DNA of 64,000 bases from an uncultured Bacteroidia bacterium (GTDB taxonomy: Bacteria > Bacteroidota > Bacteroidia > Bacteroidales > Prolixibacteraceae). Under the pieces are notes generated by a model. That model saw nothing but the letters and a program-made list of their open reading frames with translations. It made no database searches and was not told the DNA's origin. This document shows, piece by piece, positions 1 to 8,954 of the stretch. The DNA lies in the NCBI GenBank assembly GCA_903902325.1, contig CAIUUO010000183.1, positions 26,197 to 90,196 on the forward strand, written 5' to 3'. The number at the start of each line of letters is the position of its first letter. Position 1 is the first letter of the stretch. The position numbers and the translations under genes are program-made.

Positions 1-594
1 GCCTTTTTCGTCCAGTGCGGGTTGAATTGGTATTTTGGAGAAATGTTCGGGTTCATAATTGGCAAGTTGCTCGCCATTAGTAGAAATAACCTGTTTGAAA
101 TAGCCGAAACGGTACAATAGTCCAATGGCAGTCATGTCAACCTTGGAATCGCTTGCCTCTTTCAGGTAATCGCCGGCAAGAACACCCAAACCACCTGAAT
201 AAATTTTCAAACTGGAGTGCAGTCCGAATTCCATGCTGAAATAGGCAATTTTGGGACCGCGCAGTTTTTTCCGTTCATTCAGATATCTGTTGAATTGATT
301 TTCAACGGATTTCATTCTGAGAACGAAAGATTCATTGGCTTTTAATTCCTGGAAACGATCGTGACTGGTTTGTTCAAGAAGAATGATTGGATTGTGTTCG
401 CAATTTTCCCAAATGAATGGATCGATTTCATTGAAGAGCGCTCTGGCATCTACATTCCATACCCACCAGAGATTACGCGAAATTGTGCGCAAAGTGGTCA
501 GTTCTGCTGGCAAGGCTGATTCAACAATAATTTTCTTCCAGGTTGGGTTGCTATTTTCGGGTTGTCTCAGATTTTTAAAATATGTTTCTTCCAT
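1..594 (-). CDS. glgP: Glycogen/alpha-glucan phosphorylase, N-terminal part (cut by window edge)
   Basis: This gene is the last of the glycogen operon on the minus strand and only its first 198 codons lie in the window. The enzyme removes glucose-1-phosphate from the non-reducing ends of glycogen in the cytoplasm. An N-terminal DUF3417-like segment with LWWVWN at residues 42-47 is followed by [12 protein letters not shown] (117-128) and [13 protein letters not shown] (132-144), the signature opening of the alpha-glucan phosphorylase fold. This arrangement is that of the long bacterial type (about 850 residues) rather than the E. coli MalP type. The ATG at 594 is the first start codon before the conserved block. 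About 150 bp separate it from the GH57 stop at 745. The PLP-lysine region is outside the window. Confidence 0.9.
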   Translation of the reverse strand, partial: MEETYFKNLRQPENSNPTWKKIIVESALPAELTTLRTISRNLWWVWNVDARALFNEIDPFIWENCEHNPIILLEQTSHDRFQELKANESFVLRMKSVENQFNRYLNERKKLRGPKIAYFSMEFGLHSSLKIYSGGLGVLAGDYLKEASDSKVDMTAIGLLYRFGYFKQVISTNGEQLANYEPEHFSKIPIQPALDEKG

Positions 595-744
595 TCTATC
601 AGTTATATTAACACAAAAGGACACTTCGATGTGTCGGTTAAATTGGGTCGCAATAATACCAATTTTGCCGTTCATTTACATATAAATACGGCCTCTTTTA
701 TGGAAAGTTACCGTATTTATAACAATTACTTCATATTACATTGG

Positions 745-2124
745 TTATTTCGAAGCCGTTTTCTTTGTTGTTTTTGGCTTTTTAACAGTTTTTGTAGCCA
801 GTTTTTCCTTTGTTTTTCCTTGAACCGGTGGAGTTTTTCTGAGTTTTTTAAGTTCCAGTTCTGCTTCCACCAATTTTATGGATTTCTCTTCAATGACCTT
901 TTTAAGTTTGGTCATTTCCTGCTCATTTTCATCGATTGGAACAAGATCGTTCAGGCGAAGGGTAAAGTCACTCAGCACGTTCATATAGTTGATAAATGCC
1001 TCATAAGGATTACCATATGGATTGAAAAACTTGTGTACTTCACCATCCGAGAAGAACTTTGTGCACATATAATAGAGATGGTCGTTGGATTGCAGATAGA
1101 TCCAATCTTTCAAAATTTGTTTATCCGTGCATTTTTTGACTCTGTCTCTTAATTCATACAGATGATGGAATGCATCTTTCTGTAGTTCATTTCCAAGCCA
1201 GGCAGAAAGGTCGCGTTCTTCATCCGCCCAGGATATTGGGTGCATTACATGAACGGCAGATACGGGTTGCAGGGCTTTGACAGCCTCACTTGGAGTGGAG
1301 AAGGTGAGTTCTTTGGTTTTCAGGATCATTTCAGGCAGGGTGTCCAGAAAATCAAAGATTCCTGTATTTTTCTTCTGAATCTCACCGAAGGTTTCGTAAT
1401 TCAGAAAAATATTAACGATTTCCTCCTGTTTGGGTAATTCCAGAAGCCACCGCGTCATTTTTGCTGCGGTAAGCGGATATTCGCTCCAGGATGAATTGGA
1501 GAAACGGAAGGAGAGGTCGTCGCTGAGCCGGTAGTTTCGCATCAATACTTTCTGTCTTGGATTTAGCGCATTGCAGTACAGGTAATTGGGACTTTTCCAG
1601 CCAAGAATGTGCTTAGCACCTTCTGTAAGGACAGTTTCAAAGCCCATCCTGTAAATCAGGTCGCCCAGTTCGTCAGAATAAATCAATTCTGAATTGCGGA
1701 AAACTTTTGGTTTTTGCTGAAAAAGCTCCTCAATCAGATCATCATGTGCTTTCACCTGCCTGGTAAATAGTTCCTCATCCACCAGTGAAACCAGTGAATT
1801 TGCGTAGGTACCCGAGAGGAATTCAACTGCTCCCGTGGCCGCAAGCTCCCTGAAAGAATCTATCACTTCGGGGGCATAGAGCCTGAACTGATCCATTGCT
1901 ACTCCGGAAATGGAAAATGAGACTTTAAATTTCCCCTTTAATTTTTTTATTTGCTTCAGAAGGATATGGTTGGCAGGAAGATAACAATTATCTGCAATCT
2001 TGCGCATGATCGTTTCATTGGCATAGTCATCGTAATAATAGGAATCATTGCCGATATCAAAAAACCGGTACTTACGGTAGCGGAATGGTTGGTGAATCTG
2101 AAAATTTAGGCAAATTGTCTTCAT
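745..2124 (-). CDS. Glycoside hydrolase family 57 (alpha-amylase / 4-alpha-glucanotransferase type)
   Basis: A 459-residue cytoplasmic enzyme predicted to act on alpha-1,4-glucans as part of glycogen turnover. GH57 landmarks are visible: HQP at 11-13 in a beta-strand start (LNFQIHQPF), GAVEFLSGTY at 98-107, RNSELIY at 143-149 holding the likely nucleophile Glu147, and LNYETFGE at 241-248. It lies between a GT4 synthase 24 bp upstream and glycogen phosphorylase downstream, the gene order known for Bacteroides glycogen clusters. No signal peptide is present. The last 30 or so residues form a Lys/Thr/Pro-rich tail that is not part of the GH57 core and may bind polysaccharide or be disordered. 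Whether it hydrolyses, transfers or branches glucan cannot be decided from sequence. Confidence 0.88.
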   Translation of the reverse strand: MKTICLNFQIHQPFRYRKYRFFDIGNDSYYYDDYANETIMRKIADNCYLPANHILLKQIKKLKGKFKVSFSISGVAMDQFRLYAPEVIDSFRELAATGAVEFLSGTYANSLVSLVDEELFTRQVKAHDDLIEELFQQKPKVFRNSELIYSDELGDLIYRMGFETVLTEGAKHILGWKSPNYLYCNALNPRQKVLMRNYRLSDDLSFRFSNSSWSEYPLTAAKMTRWLLELPKQEEIVNIFLNYETFGEIQKKNTGIFDFLDTLPEMILKTKELTFSTPSEAVKALQPVSAVHVMHPISWADEERDLSAWLGNELQKDAFHHLYELRDRVKKCTDKQILKDWIYLQSNDHLYYMCTKFFSDGEVHKFFNPYGNPYEAFINYMNVLSDFTLRLNDLVPIDENEQEMTKLKKVIEEKSIKLVEAELELKKLRKTPPVQGKTKEKLATKTVKKPKTTKKTASK

Positions 2125-2148
2125 GGTTTGAACTATTATCGATGTGAA

Positions 2149-3438
2149 TTATCTCATTGCTTTTTTATACACCTCTCGTACGTGGGCTGCCGAATGTTTC
2201 CATTGCAGGTTATCGACCTCTACCCTGCCGAATTTTCTGAACATGGCAGAAAGTGCCGGATATTTTATGATGCCGTAAATGGCATCTGCCATGGCATTGA
2301 TGTCCCAAAAATCTACTTTAATTGCATGCGTCAGGATCTCTGCTACTCCAGACTGTTTAGAAATGATTACGGGAACATCCGTCATCATGGCTTCCAGCGG
2401 AGAAATTCCAAATGGTTCAGAAACAGAAGGCATGACATAGACATCGCTCATGCGGAACATATCAAAGACATCATCCCCTTTCAGAAAACCGGTATAATGG
2501 AACCTGTCAGAGATCCCCAGGCGGGCAGTTCGCCGGATCATTTTTTCCATCATATCGCCACTTCCAGCCATCACAAAACGGACGTTTTCGGTACGTTTCA
2601 AAACCTGATAGGCGGCTTCGATGAAATATTCAGGTCCTTTTTGCATTGTAATACGCCCAAGGAAAGTAACAATCTTGTCGTTGATACCCCTTTTAAACAG
2701 CTCGGTATCCTTGTTTTCAACGGGTTCAACCGCATTGTAGACCGTGGTAATTTTTTTTGGGTTGATACCATATTTTTCGATGACAATCTTTTTGGTCAGG
2801 TTGCTGACAGTGATAATCTGATCAGCAATTTCCATTCCTTCCCGTTCGATCGCGTATACTTTTGGATTAACACTTCCACCGCTGCGGTCGAAGTCTGTGG
2901 CGTGAACATGGATTACAAGGGGTTTGCCGCTTACACGTTTGGCAGCAATGCCTGCAGGATAAGCCAACCAGTCGTGTGCATGAATTACGTCAAAAACGTA
3001 TTCACGGCCGATGTACTCGGCTACAATTGCATAATTTGCAATCTCTTCGAGAAGATTAGCCCCATATTTCCCGGAAAAAGGTATTTTGCCTTGTGCATCT
3101 GTCTGCACAAACCTGGTGGAAGCAGAGAGCCGTTGCTGGGTTAATTGCCAGAACTCTTCAGGATCGGCATAGGGAATCAGGTTGGACTGAACCTCTGTAA
3201 TATCGATCTGATGATCTGAATTGTAAACATTCACGTGCTTCCGGGTAATGGGAATCTCGTTGGCCCCGATTATTTTTTTCACGGCCGTGTCATCTTCATC
3301 GCCGTATGCCTTGGGTACAACAAAAAGCACTTCAATGTCATCAAACTGAGCCAACCCCCTGGTCAGGCCGAAACTTGCCGTCCCAAGACCACCGCTTATA
3401 TGAGGGGGAAATTCCCATCCAAACATCAATACCTTCAT
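2149..3438 (-). CDS. GT4-family glycosyltransferase, probable glycogen synthase
   Basis: A 429-residue GT-B fold glycosyltransferase. The N-terminal strand and loop MKVLMFGWEFPP...GGLG (1-19) is the sugar-nucleotide glycogen/starch synthase type of opening; HAHDW occurs at 153-157. The C-terminal half has GRITMQKGPE (261-270) and SEPFGISPLEA (340-350), the E-x7-E nucleotide-sugar binding motif of retaining GT4 enzymes. It starts 9 bp after the debranching enzyme stop and ends 24 bp before GH57, so it is in the same transcript. By position this is the chain-elongating enzyme of the operon, using UDP- or ADP-glucose. Family and place in the cluster are firm; donor choice is inference. Confidence 0.88.
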   Translation of the reverse strand: MKVLMFGWEFPPHISGGLGTASFGLTRGLAQFDDIEVLFVVPKAYGDEDDTAVKKIIGANEIPITRKHVNVYNSDHQIDITEVQSNLIPYADPEEFWQLTQQRLSASTRFVQTDAQGKIPFSGKYGANLLEEIANYAIVAEYIGREYVFDVIHAHDWLAYPAGIAAKRVSGKPLVIHVHATDFDRSGGSVNPKVYAIEREGMEIADQIITVSNLTKKIVIEKYGINPKKITTVYNAVEPVENKDTELFKRGINDKIVTFLGRITMQKGPEYFIEAAYQVLKRTENVRFVMAGSGDMMEKMIRRTARLGISDRFHYTGFLKGDDVFDMFRMSDVYVMPSVSEPFGISPLEAMMTDVPVIISKQSGVAEILTHAIKVDFWDINAMADAIYGIIKYPALSAMFRKFGRVEVDNLQWKHSAAHVREVYKKAMR

Positions 3439-3447
3439 ATCTTTGGT

Positions 3448-5409
3448 TTAGTTAGCTTTGATTTTACCTTCTTCTTCGAATTTTTCAACCAGTTTACTGG
3501 CCATAATGACTCCCGCTACATTCCATGCCTGTGAGATGGAACCCTTTGCAGTATGAGGTGGATTACCTTCGTAAGATTCAGAGAGGGTTCCTATGCAATT
3601 TTCAGACATCTCGTTTTTAAATCCTTCCAGACAATTTTTAGCAAAAGAAAGACCACCTGCTTTGTGAACTTCGAGGTAAGTCTTCACGAAAGGATAGATC
3701 AAGTATGGATAAACAGTTCCCTGGTGCGCGGCCTCGGAAAAATCATTCGCACACTCACCCGACATTCCTTTGTAGGCAGGATCGTTAGGAGTAAGTGTGC
3801 GAATTCCGACTGGTGTCAGAAGTTCGTTGCGCACAGTGCTAACGATCATTTTTTTCTGAGTTCGGGACAATGGAGATAAATCAAGGGATGCGGCCAGGAG
3901 CATATTTGGACGTATCGACCAGTCGGTGAAGATTCCATCAATATAATCAGCCAACTGATTTCGTTCCTCACTCCAGAAGAGGGAGAGAAATGATTCTGCG
4001 ATCAGGGCAGGCAAATGTTTCCATTCTTTCACAAAAGTTTTATCGCCAGAAGCTTCTGCCAACCTTAATGCAAAAGAAACTGCATTGTACCACAAGGCAT
4101 TGATTTCGACAGTCAGTCCTCCCCTTTGGGTGACAGGCTCCCCGTTAAAGTAATCGTCCATCCAGGTGAGGGCAACGCCATCTTTTTTGGCGTAGATCAA
4201 TCCGTTTTCCTGCATGTGGATATTGAAATCAGTACCTTCACGGTAGTTGACTAAAATTTCTTTCAGGTATTTGCCGTAAGTATTCCAGATTTCTTTGGCT
4301 GGCTTGAATTTTTCCAGCTCCTGCATTGCATTGAATACCAGCAAAGGGGCATCTGAAGTGTCAAAGAAACTTTCCTGACCGGCATATTTTGGTAATAATC
4401 CGTTCTTTAACCGGTTCAGATTGGTTTGCAAAACAGCTTCGAAACTTTTTACATCATCTCTGCTTAGGAAGATCCCTGCTAATGAAAGCAAAGTCTGTCG
4501 TGTGATGGATTCGTACCAGGGATAACCTGCGATGAGATCCACTCCATCGGGTCGTTCCCAAAGGAACTGCAAGCCTGAATTATAAAGACAATTGATAAAT
4601 GAGTCTCTGGGTATGCGCAGTTTTTTCTCGCTTTCGTATAGTTTCAGGAAGCCTGATGGTTTTTGTTCGGTCGTCGAAGCGGAAAAAATGATTGATTCTC
4701 CCTTTTGGATAGAAACCTCGAAATAGCCTGGTACGAAAAGATCTTCCTGAAATTCGTAGCCCCTCTCCTGCTCCTTGATGTACTCAATATTTTTGAACCA
4801 GTCGGGTACCGGAACGAAATCGCATTCTTTTGACAGCTGCATGAAAAAATCGGGATAGCTGTCATACAGTTTCATACGGATTCCATTGGCAACCGGCGTG
4901 TATTTTGAGTTGGCATAGAGGTTGGCCTTGCAGAGAGAATGGACGCTCCTGAAAGCCATAAAAGGTTTGAACCTAAGTTTGGTCGGACTATTTGCCTCTT
5001 CAAGGGTGTATTTTATCAATATCTGATTTTCATGTTCGACGAGTAACCGTGTTCGGGTCAGAATAACTCCGCCAACACGATAAGTATGTTTTTGAATGGT
5101 ATCAAATTCAAAATTTCGAATGTACTTATGACCCTTGGGTTCGTAAAAATCACCCGGAAATTTATGAATTCCAAGATTAAACTGAGCATCGTGCTGAATG
5201 ACTGTTTCATCCAAAGTGGATAGCAGCACATGTTTACCGCCATCCAACTCGTCTAATCGAACTACGAGTAAACCGTGGTATTTACGCGTATTGCATCCGG
5301 CCAGGGTGGTGGATGAATAGGCGCCTCCCCGATTGGTCCGCAAGGTTTCGCGTTCCAGTGAATAGGATAAATTGACCAGTTTATCTTTATCAAAATGCAG
5401 ATATCCCAT
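3448..5409 (-). CDS. Glycogen debranching enzyme (amylo-alpha-1,6-glucosidase type)
   Basis: A 653-residue enzyme that hydrolyses alpha-1,6 branch points. The N-terminal domain holds the family opening with NRGGAYSSTTLAGCNTRKYHG near residues 26-46. The C-terminal (alpha/alpha)6 domain contains WMDDYFNGEPVTQRGG near 420, with the aspartate expected to be catalytic, followed by VEINALWYNA, and later GMSGECANDFSEAAHQGTVYP. No signal peptide is seen. It is the first gene of the operon with GT4, GH57 and phosphorylase. The 95 bp between it and the upstream GSCFA gene (stop at 5505) should carry the operon promoter, but I see no clear TAnnTTTG box there. Length and motif order fit the bacterial GDE_C family well. 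Confidence 0.92.
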   Translation of the reverse strand: MGYLHFDKDKLVNLSYSLERETLRTNRGGAYSSTTLAGCNTRKYHGLLVVRLDELDGGKHVLLSTLDETVIQHDAQFNLGIHKFPGDFYEPKGHKYIRNFEFDTIQKHTYRVGGVILTRTRLLVEHENQILIKYTLEEANSPTKLRFKPFMAFRSVHSLCKANLYANSKYTPVANGIRMKLYDSYPDFFMQLSKECDFVPVPDWFKNIEYIKEQERGYEFQEDLFVPGYFEVSIQKGESIIFSASTTEQKPSGFLKLYESEKKLRIPRDSFINCLYNSGLQFLWERPDGVDLIAGYPWYESITRQTLLSLAGIFLSRDDVKSFEAVLQTNLNRLKNGLLPKYAGQESFFDTSDAPLLVFNAMQELEKFKPAKEIWNTYGKYLKEILVNYREGTDFNIHMQENGLIYAKKDGVALTWMDDYFNGEPVTQRGGLTVEINALWYNAVSFALRLAEASGDKTFVKEWKHLPALIAESFLSLFWSEERNQLADYIDGIFTDWSIRPNMLLAASLDLSPLSRTQKKMIVSTVRNELLTPVGIRTLTPNDPAYKGMSGECANDFSEAAHQGTVYPYLIYPFVKTYLEVHKAGGLSFAKNCLEGFKNEMSENCIGTLSESYEGNPPHTAKGSISQAWNVAGVIMASKLVEKFEEEGKIKAN

Positions 5410-5504
5410 AATTTACGAACTATTAAAAAATTGAATGGCCGTAAGGTAAGATAAATACTTGGCCAGATAGGTTAAAAATAAGCAAAGCTTTCGTTAAAAA
5501 AAAT

Positions 5505-6500
5505 TTACATCCCCTTTTTTTGAATGATATCAATTATTAATTTTTCGAAATTGACGTAAGGATAGTCGGTGGCGAGTTGAATAATTTCATTATTGAGTCT
5601 GGAAAGTAAATCATGATAAGCGGAATTATCAGCAGTAAATGGTTTGTGAGACAACGTTTTAACTATCTTTTCCACCTTTGAAACAATTTCCTTGTTTTCG
5701 TTATTCAGGAAAACGTCGTTGAATTTTTCCTGAACATAAGCTGTTGCGGTCTCACTCAGATGTAACATGTCGCTTGCATAGAACCTGTAATCGCGCAACT
5801 CGTCCATTACCAATTCATAAGAAGGGAAATAGGTGATTTTTACTGATCCATACCATGACATCAAATTATCGACAAGCAAAAAGAGCCCTGATTTGCTAAC
5901 CTGATTTTCGAAGTTGCCATCTTTTAAATGACGAATCGGACTTATGGTTAATACGATGCTCAATTCCGGTAGAATAGTGAAAAGCCGATCCAGCAAACCA
6001 ATCCATTGGCTTGTCATCTCTTCTACTGACAATCTTTTGCGGAAAAACCTTTTCGCAGGAAGTTTGTGACAATTTCCGACGATTGTGCCCAGTTCTTTTT
6101 CCCTGTAAACCCATGATGTTCCGAAGGTAAGGAACAGATGAGAGGCCGTTTTTATTTGAGCGGCAGCCAGCGAGACAGAATTGTTCATCAGGTCCAGTGC
6201 AATCTCTTTGTCGGGATGTGAATACCGACTATGGAATGAGAAATTATTCCACAAACCGTTGGCATAGAAAAGGTCTGATTCCTGAAAACATTTTTCACTT
6301 ATCAGGAATTCGACGTTTGTTGCGATGGAAGCCGGGTTGTACAATATACCGCATGGGTTGGTCAAAACGGGAAAGCAAAGATTCTGTAAATTATTCCCAA
6401 TGTTTTCAGTAAAGCAGGACCCGATCATCACGATGTTTCGCCGGTAGGAGAGTTGCCTCGGAATTTTCGGCATTGCGACTTCTGTTCGAAAAGCTATCAT
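5505..6500 (-). CDS. GSCFA domain-containing protein
   Basis: A protein of about 331 residues with the motif that names the family, IGSCFTENIG, near its N-terminus. GSCFA proteins occur mainly in Bacteroidota and Proteobacteria and resemble SGNH/GDSL-like hydrolases; their substrate is not known. Other matching segments are LTFGTSWVYR, LTISPIRHLKDG and the late ASDMLHLSE, which in SGNH-like proteins would supply the Asp-x-x-His pair. No signal peptide is evident. I chose the ATG at 6500 because it overlaps the upstream hydrolase stop as ATGA; an ATG at 6518 is also in frame. The overlap implies translational coupling with the alpha/beta hydrolase. Confidence 0.85.
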   Translation of the reverse strand: MIAFRTEVAMPKIPRQLSYRRNIVMIGSCFTENIGNNLQNLCFPVLTNPCGILYNPASIATNVEFLISEKCFQESDLFYANGLWNNFSFHSRYSHPDKEIALDLMNNSVSLAAAQIKTASHLFLTFGTSWVYREKELGTIVGNCHKLPAKRFFRKRLSVEEMTSQWIGLLDRLFTILPELSIVLTISPIRHLKDGNFENQVSKSGLFLLVDNLMSWYGSVKITYFPSYELVMDELRDYRFYASDMLHLSETATAYVQEKFNDVFLNNENKEIVSKVEKIVKTLSHKPFTADNSAYHDLLSRLNNEIIQLATDYPYVNFEKLIIDIIQKKGM

Positions 6501-7321
6501 AGTTGCTTGTTTATCCATTCGATGGTAAATTTGGTCACCTTGTCATTTTGATCCCAGGCATGCAACTGGTGAGGCCCTTCTTCCCACTCCCGGAAGGTAA
6601 CCCTGCCGGGAAGACTGTTCGCCAGCTTTTCTGCTGCTGCAGGAACAGAAACCTTGTCGTGGGTGCCATGCATGAACAGCATCGGGATTGTGTCGGGTAA
6701 ACTTTCGGAATTGATTTTTTTACTTGCCAGCTGCACCTCTCTGAAGCAGCGCGCAGAAATTCTTTTGTGCATCAGGGGGTCCCGCTCTTTTGGGGGAGTA
6801 TTTGGTGAAGGTGGGGCAAAGTCCCTGGATTTCAGTCCGGTATTGATCGTAACCTGCGGCAGGATTGAATCTGCGAGCCAGATGGCCAGACTTTTAAGTT
6901 GGCCTGGTGGCTGTGCCAGTTCCAGCCAGGATGATGCCAGGATGGCCATCTCCGGCAGGTTTTCCTTTAGTTCCAACCAGGACATGACGATGGTTGCTCC
7001 CATGCTGTGTCCATAGAGTACAATGGGAATATCCGGGAAATTTTCCCTGGCTTTCTGCATCATAAGGGTTACATCGGCCAGATACTCTGAATATCTGTGG
7101 ATCGTTCCCTGTTTTCCTCCTGAATGACCATGACCTCTGAGATCGAATGAGATGATTGCGAAGCCCTCCCTGACAAATGAACCAAACCACTCTTCGTACC
7201 TCCTGCAATGCGTCCCGTGTCCATGTACAAATGCCAGTACTGCCTTAGGTGGAACCAATGGATACTCCAGAACTGCGTATAAGTTGAGGCCATCGAAAGA
7301 GGTCCAGTTTTGTTCTTTCAT
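6497..7321 (-). CDS. Alpha/beta hydrolase (monoacylglycerol lipase / lysophospholipase-like)
   Basis: A 274-residue serine hydrolase of the Hydrolase_4 (S33-like) group. Visible parts are the oxyanion strand FVHGHGTHCRRYE, FDLRGHGHSGG, the nucleophile elbow YGHSMGA with Ser about residue 106, MHGTHDKVSVP with the probable catalytic Asp, and GPHQLHAW with the catalytic His. This set is typical of monoacylglycerol lipases. No signal peptide or membrane segment is seen, so it is cytoplasmic. The frame is open to a TTG at 7327, but the ATG at 7321 is the better start. It overlaps the GSCFA start by four bases, so the two products may act on the same lipid or ester. Substrate unknown. Confidence 0.85.
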   Translation of the reverse strand: MKEQNWTSFDGLNLYAVLEYPLVPPKAVLAFVHGHGTHCRRYEEWFGSFVREGFAIISFDLRGHGHSGGKQGTIHRYSEYLADVTLMMQKARENFPDIPIVLYGHSMGATIVMSWLELKENLPEMAILASSWLELAQPPGQLKSLAIWLADSILPQVTINTGLKSRDFAPPSPNTPPKERDPLMHKRISARCFREVQLASKKINSESLPDTIPMLFMHGTHDKVSVPAAAEKLANSLPGRVTFREWEEGPHQLHAWDQNDKVTKFTIEWINKQL

Positions 7322-7357
7322 ATTCAATCTGAAAAATTTAGATTAACACTCCGGTCC

Positions 7358-7433
7358 CTGATTCTTCGGTCCCTGAGCCTGTCGAAGGGGTCGAAGGGTG
7401 GATTTTGGATTTTGGATTTTCGATTTTGGATTG
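7358..7433. repeat. Composite intergenic repeat: CCTGAGCCTGTCGAAGGG word plus ATTTTGG/ATTTTCG heptamers
   Basis: The 157-bp gap between the hydrolase start and the queG stop holds two joined repeat types. First come the words CGGTCCCTGAGCCTGTCGAA and GGGGTCGAAGGG. Then follows a tandem run of the heptamers ATTTTGG and ATTTTCG from about 7401. The same two types occur together at 13841-14035, and a short form is at 19303-19337. No gene is seen in the gap. Confidence 0.75.
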
Positions 7434-7478
7434 ATGGACTCCGAAAATTCCATCATTACTTGAACAGCAAAGATAGTA

Positions 7479-8417
7479 TCATTTTGAGCCTGAGAGAAAT
7501 CCCAGTGTATTTTTCATGCGGTCAAACCCGGCACGTTCTACGGCGGTACCTTTGAAAAGCCTTTTGTAGGTGGGCTTTTCAAGAATTTGCCACTCCGGGA
7601 CAGTCATTTCCAGCAGTTCCTGTATTGGTTGAAATTCGGGGACCTGATGTTGCTCCGATCTGCTGTTCCATGGGCATACTTCCTGGCAGATGTCGCAACC
7701 AATAAGGCGGTTTGAGAGGCTTCCGGCCAATTGTTCAGGAATTTCATCCTTTGTCTCTATGGTGAGGTATGAAATGCATTTGGTAGCATCCAGCAACGAC
7801 GGGGAGATAATTGCTCCTGTGGGACAACTGTCCATACATCTGCTGCATGATCCGCAAAGATTGTTCCCAAATGGTTCATCGTAATCCAGTTCCAGATCGA
7901 GAACTAGTTCACCAATAAACAGGAAACTGCCAAGTTTGGGGCTGATCAACAGGGTATTTTTCCCGATCCATCCGAGTCCGGCCCTGCTGGCCAGCGCTTT
8001 TTCCAGCAAAGGCGCCGAGTCGGCAAAAACCCTGCCTTCGCATGGTGCAAGATCTGTTTGAATGTAGGAAAGGAGCCTAAAGAGTCGTTCCTTTACTGCT
8101 TGATGATAGTCTTTCCCCAAAGCATATTTAGAAATAACCGGTGCTTGAGGGTCTTCCTGCTTTTTGGAAGTGTAGTAATTGAGCAATACAGAAACTACTG
8201 ATTTTGCACCCTCAACCAATTCTGCCGGATTCACTCTTTTTTCAAAATGATTGGCCATGTAAGCCATCGTACCGTGGTACCCTGATTCTAACCATTGCAT
8301 CAATCGGTTGTCATCCTCCTTCAGCCTTTTGGCCGGAGAGATCCCGCAGGCAGAAAACCCCAGTTCAGAGGCTTTGGCTTTGATGAGTTGGCTGAAAGTG
8401 ACAGGCAAAAAAGACAT
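7479..8417 (-). CDS. queG: Epoxyqueuosine reductase QueG
   Basis: A 312-residue cobalamin and 4Fe-4S enzyme that reduces epoxyqueuosine to queuosine in tRNA, the last step of queuosine synthesis. Two ferredoxin-type cysteine clusters are present: CGSCSRCMDSCPTGA and, further on, CDICQEVCPW. The family segments YALGKDYH, FADSAPLLEK and AGLGWIGKNTLL are clear. Length is slightly shorter than E. coli QueG because the C-terminal HEAT-like region is reduced. The ATG at 8417 is the first in frame. Upstream lies a 140-bp gap with a 9-bp repeat. The protein depends on B12, as does the class II ribonucleotide reductase encoded in this window. Confidence 0.94.
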   Translation of the reverse strand: MSFLPVTFSQLIKAKASELGFSACGISPAKRLKEDDNRLMQWLESGYHGTMAYMANHFEKRVNPAELVEGAKSVVSVLLNYYTSKKQEDPQAPVISKYALGKDYHQAVKERLFRLLSYIQTDLAPCEGRVFADSAPLLEKALASRAGLGWIGKNTLLISPKLGSFLFIGELVLDLELDYDEPFGNNLCGSCSRCMDSCPTGAIISPSLLDATKCISYLTIETKDEIPEQLAGSLSNRLIGCDICQEVCPWNSRSEQHQVPEFQPIQELLEMTVPEWQILEKPTYKRLFKGTAVERAGFDRMKNTLGFLSGSK

Positions 8418-8425
8418 TAATATTT

Positions 8426-8460
8426 TTGTTTGAAAAGTTTGAAATGTTTGAAATGTTGGT
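8426..8460. repeat. Short tandem repeat GTTTGAAAT (9 bp)
   Basis: Three near-identical 9-bp units (GTTTGAAAA, GTTTGAAAT, GTTTGAAAT) sit 9 bp upstream of the queG start codon. The rest of the gap to the VOC gene (8461-8558) shows nothing I recognise. Confidence 0.65.
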
Positions 8461-8558
8461 CGTCTTAAACATTCATCAAAAAACGATTGCGAATAGAAGA
8501 ATAAATAAATTCCAGGGTCTGTTCGCAGATGTTGAATTATGTTCTTTCCTGATACTGT

Positions 8559-8954
8559 CTATTTTGGATTTGGTTCTATCATATCCCATAAATTGCCATA
8601 GGTATCCTTGAATACGAAAACGGATCCGTAGGGTTCAGTTCTCGGAGGATCTATGATTCTTACCTTATTGTCGAGCAAGGTCTGGTAGTCTCTCTGCAGG
8701 TTGTCGGAATAGAGGAACAGGAACACCCTGCCTCCTGTTTGATTGCCGATCCTGCTTTTTTGTTCCTCATCCGAGGCCTTTGCGAGCAATATGGAGCAAC
8801 CTCCAGAACTTCCAGGAGAGACGAGTACCCAGCGTTTGGTGTCAGATATCACAGTATCTTCAAGAAGTTTGAAGTTCAGGGTATGCAGGTAATACTCGAT
8901 TGCCTTATCGTAATCATCTACCAAAAGTGCTACATGGGCCAGGGATTTTATCAT
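8559..8954 (-). CDS. VOC family (glyoxalase/bleomycin-resistance-like) protein
   Basis: A 131-residue single-module vicinal oxygen chelate protein. The opening MIKSLAHVALLVDDYDKAIEYY is the typical first beta-alpha unit with a metal-binding His (residue 7), and DTYGNLWDMIEPN at the end is the usual closing strand with a Glu ligand. Such proteins are metal-dependent lyases, isomerases or dioxygenases, or drug-binding proteins; the exact reaction cannot be told. Its start overlaps the upstream methyltransferase stop as ATGA (8951-8954), so the two are translated together. This is a cytoplasmic protein without a signal peptide. Confidence 0.85.
   Translation of the reverse strand: MIKSLAHVALLVDDYDKAIEYYLHTLNFKLLEDTVISDTKRWVLVSPGSSGGCSILLAKASDEEQKSRIGNQTGGRVFLFLYSDNLQRDYQTLLDNKVRIIDPPRTEPYGSVFVFKDTYGNLWDMIEPNPK

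Noticed and set aside
2128-3144. 338-codon open frame opposite the GT4 gene
   Set aside because: It is antisense to a well-conserved glycosyltransferase and shows no domain; a shadow frame.
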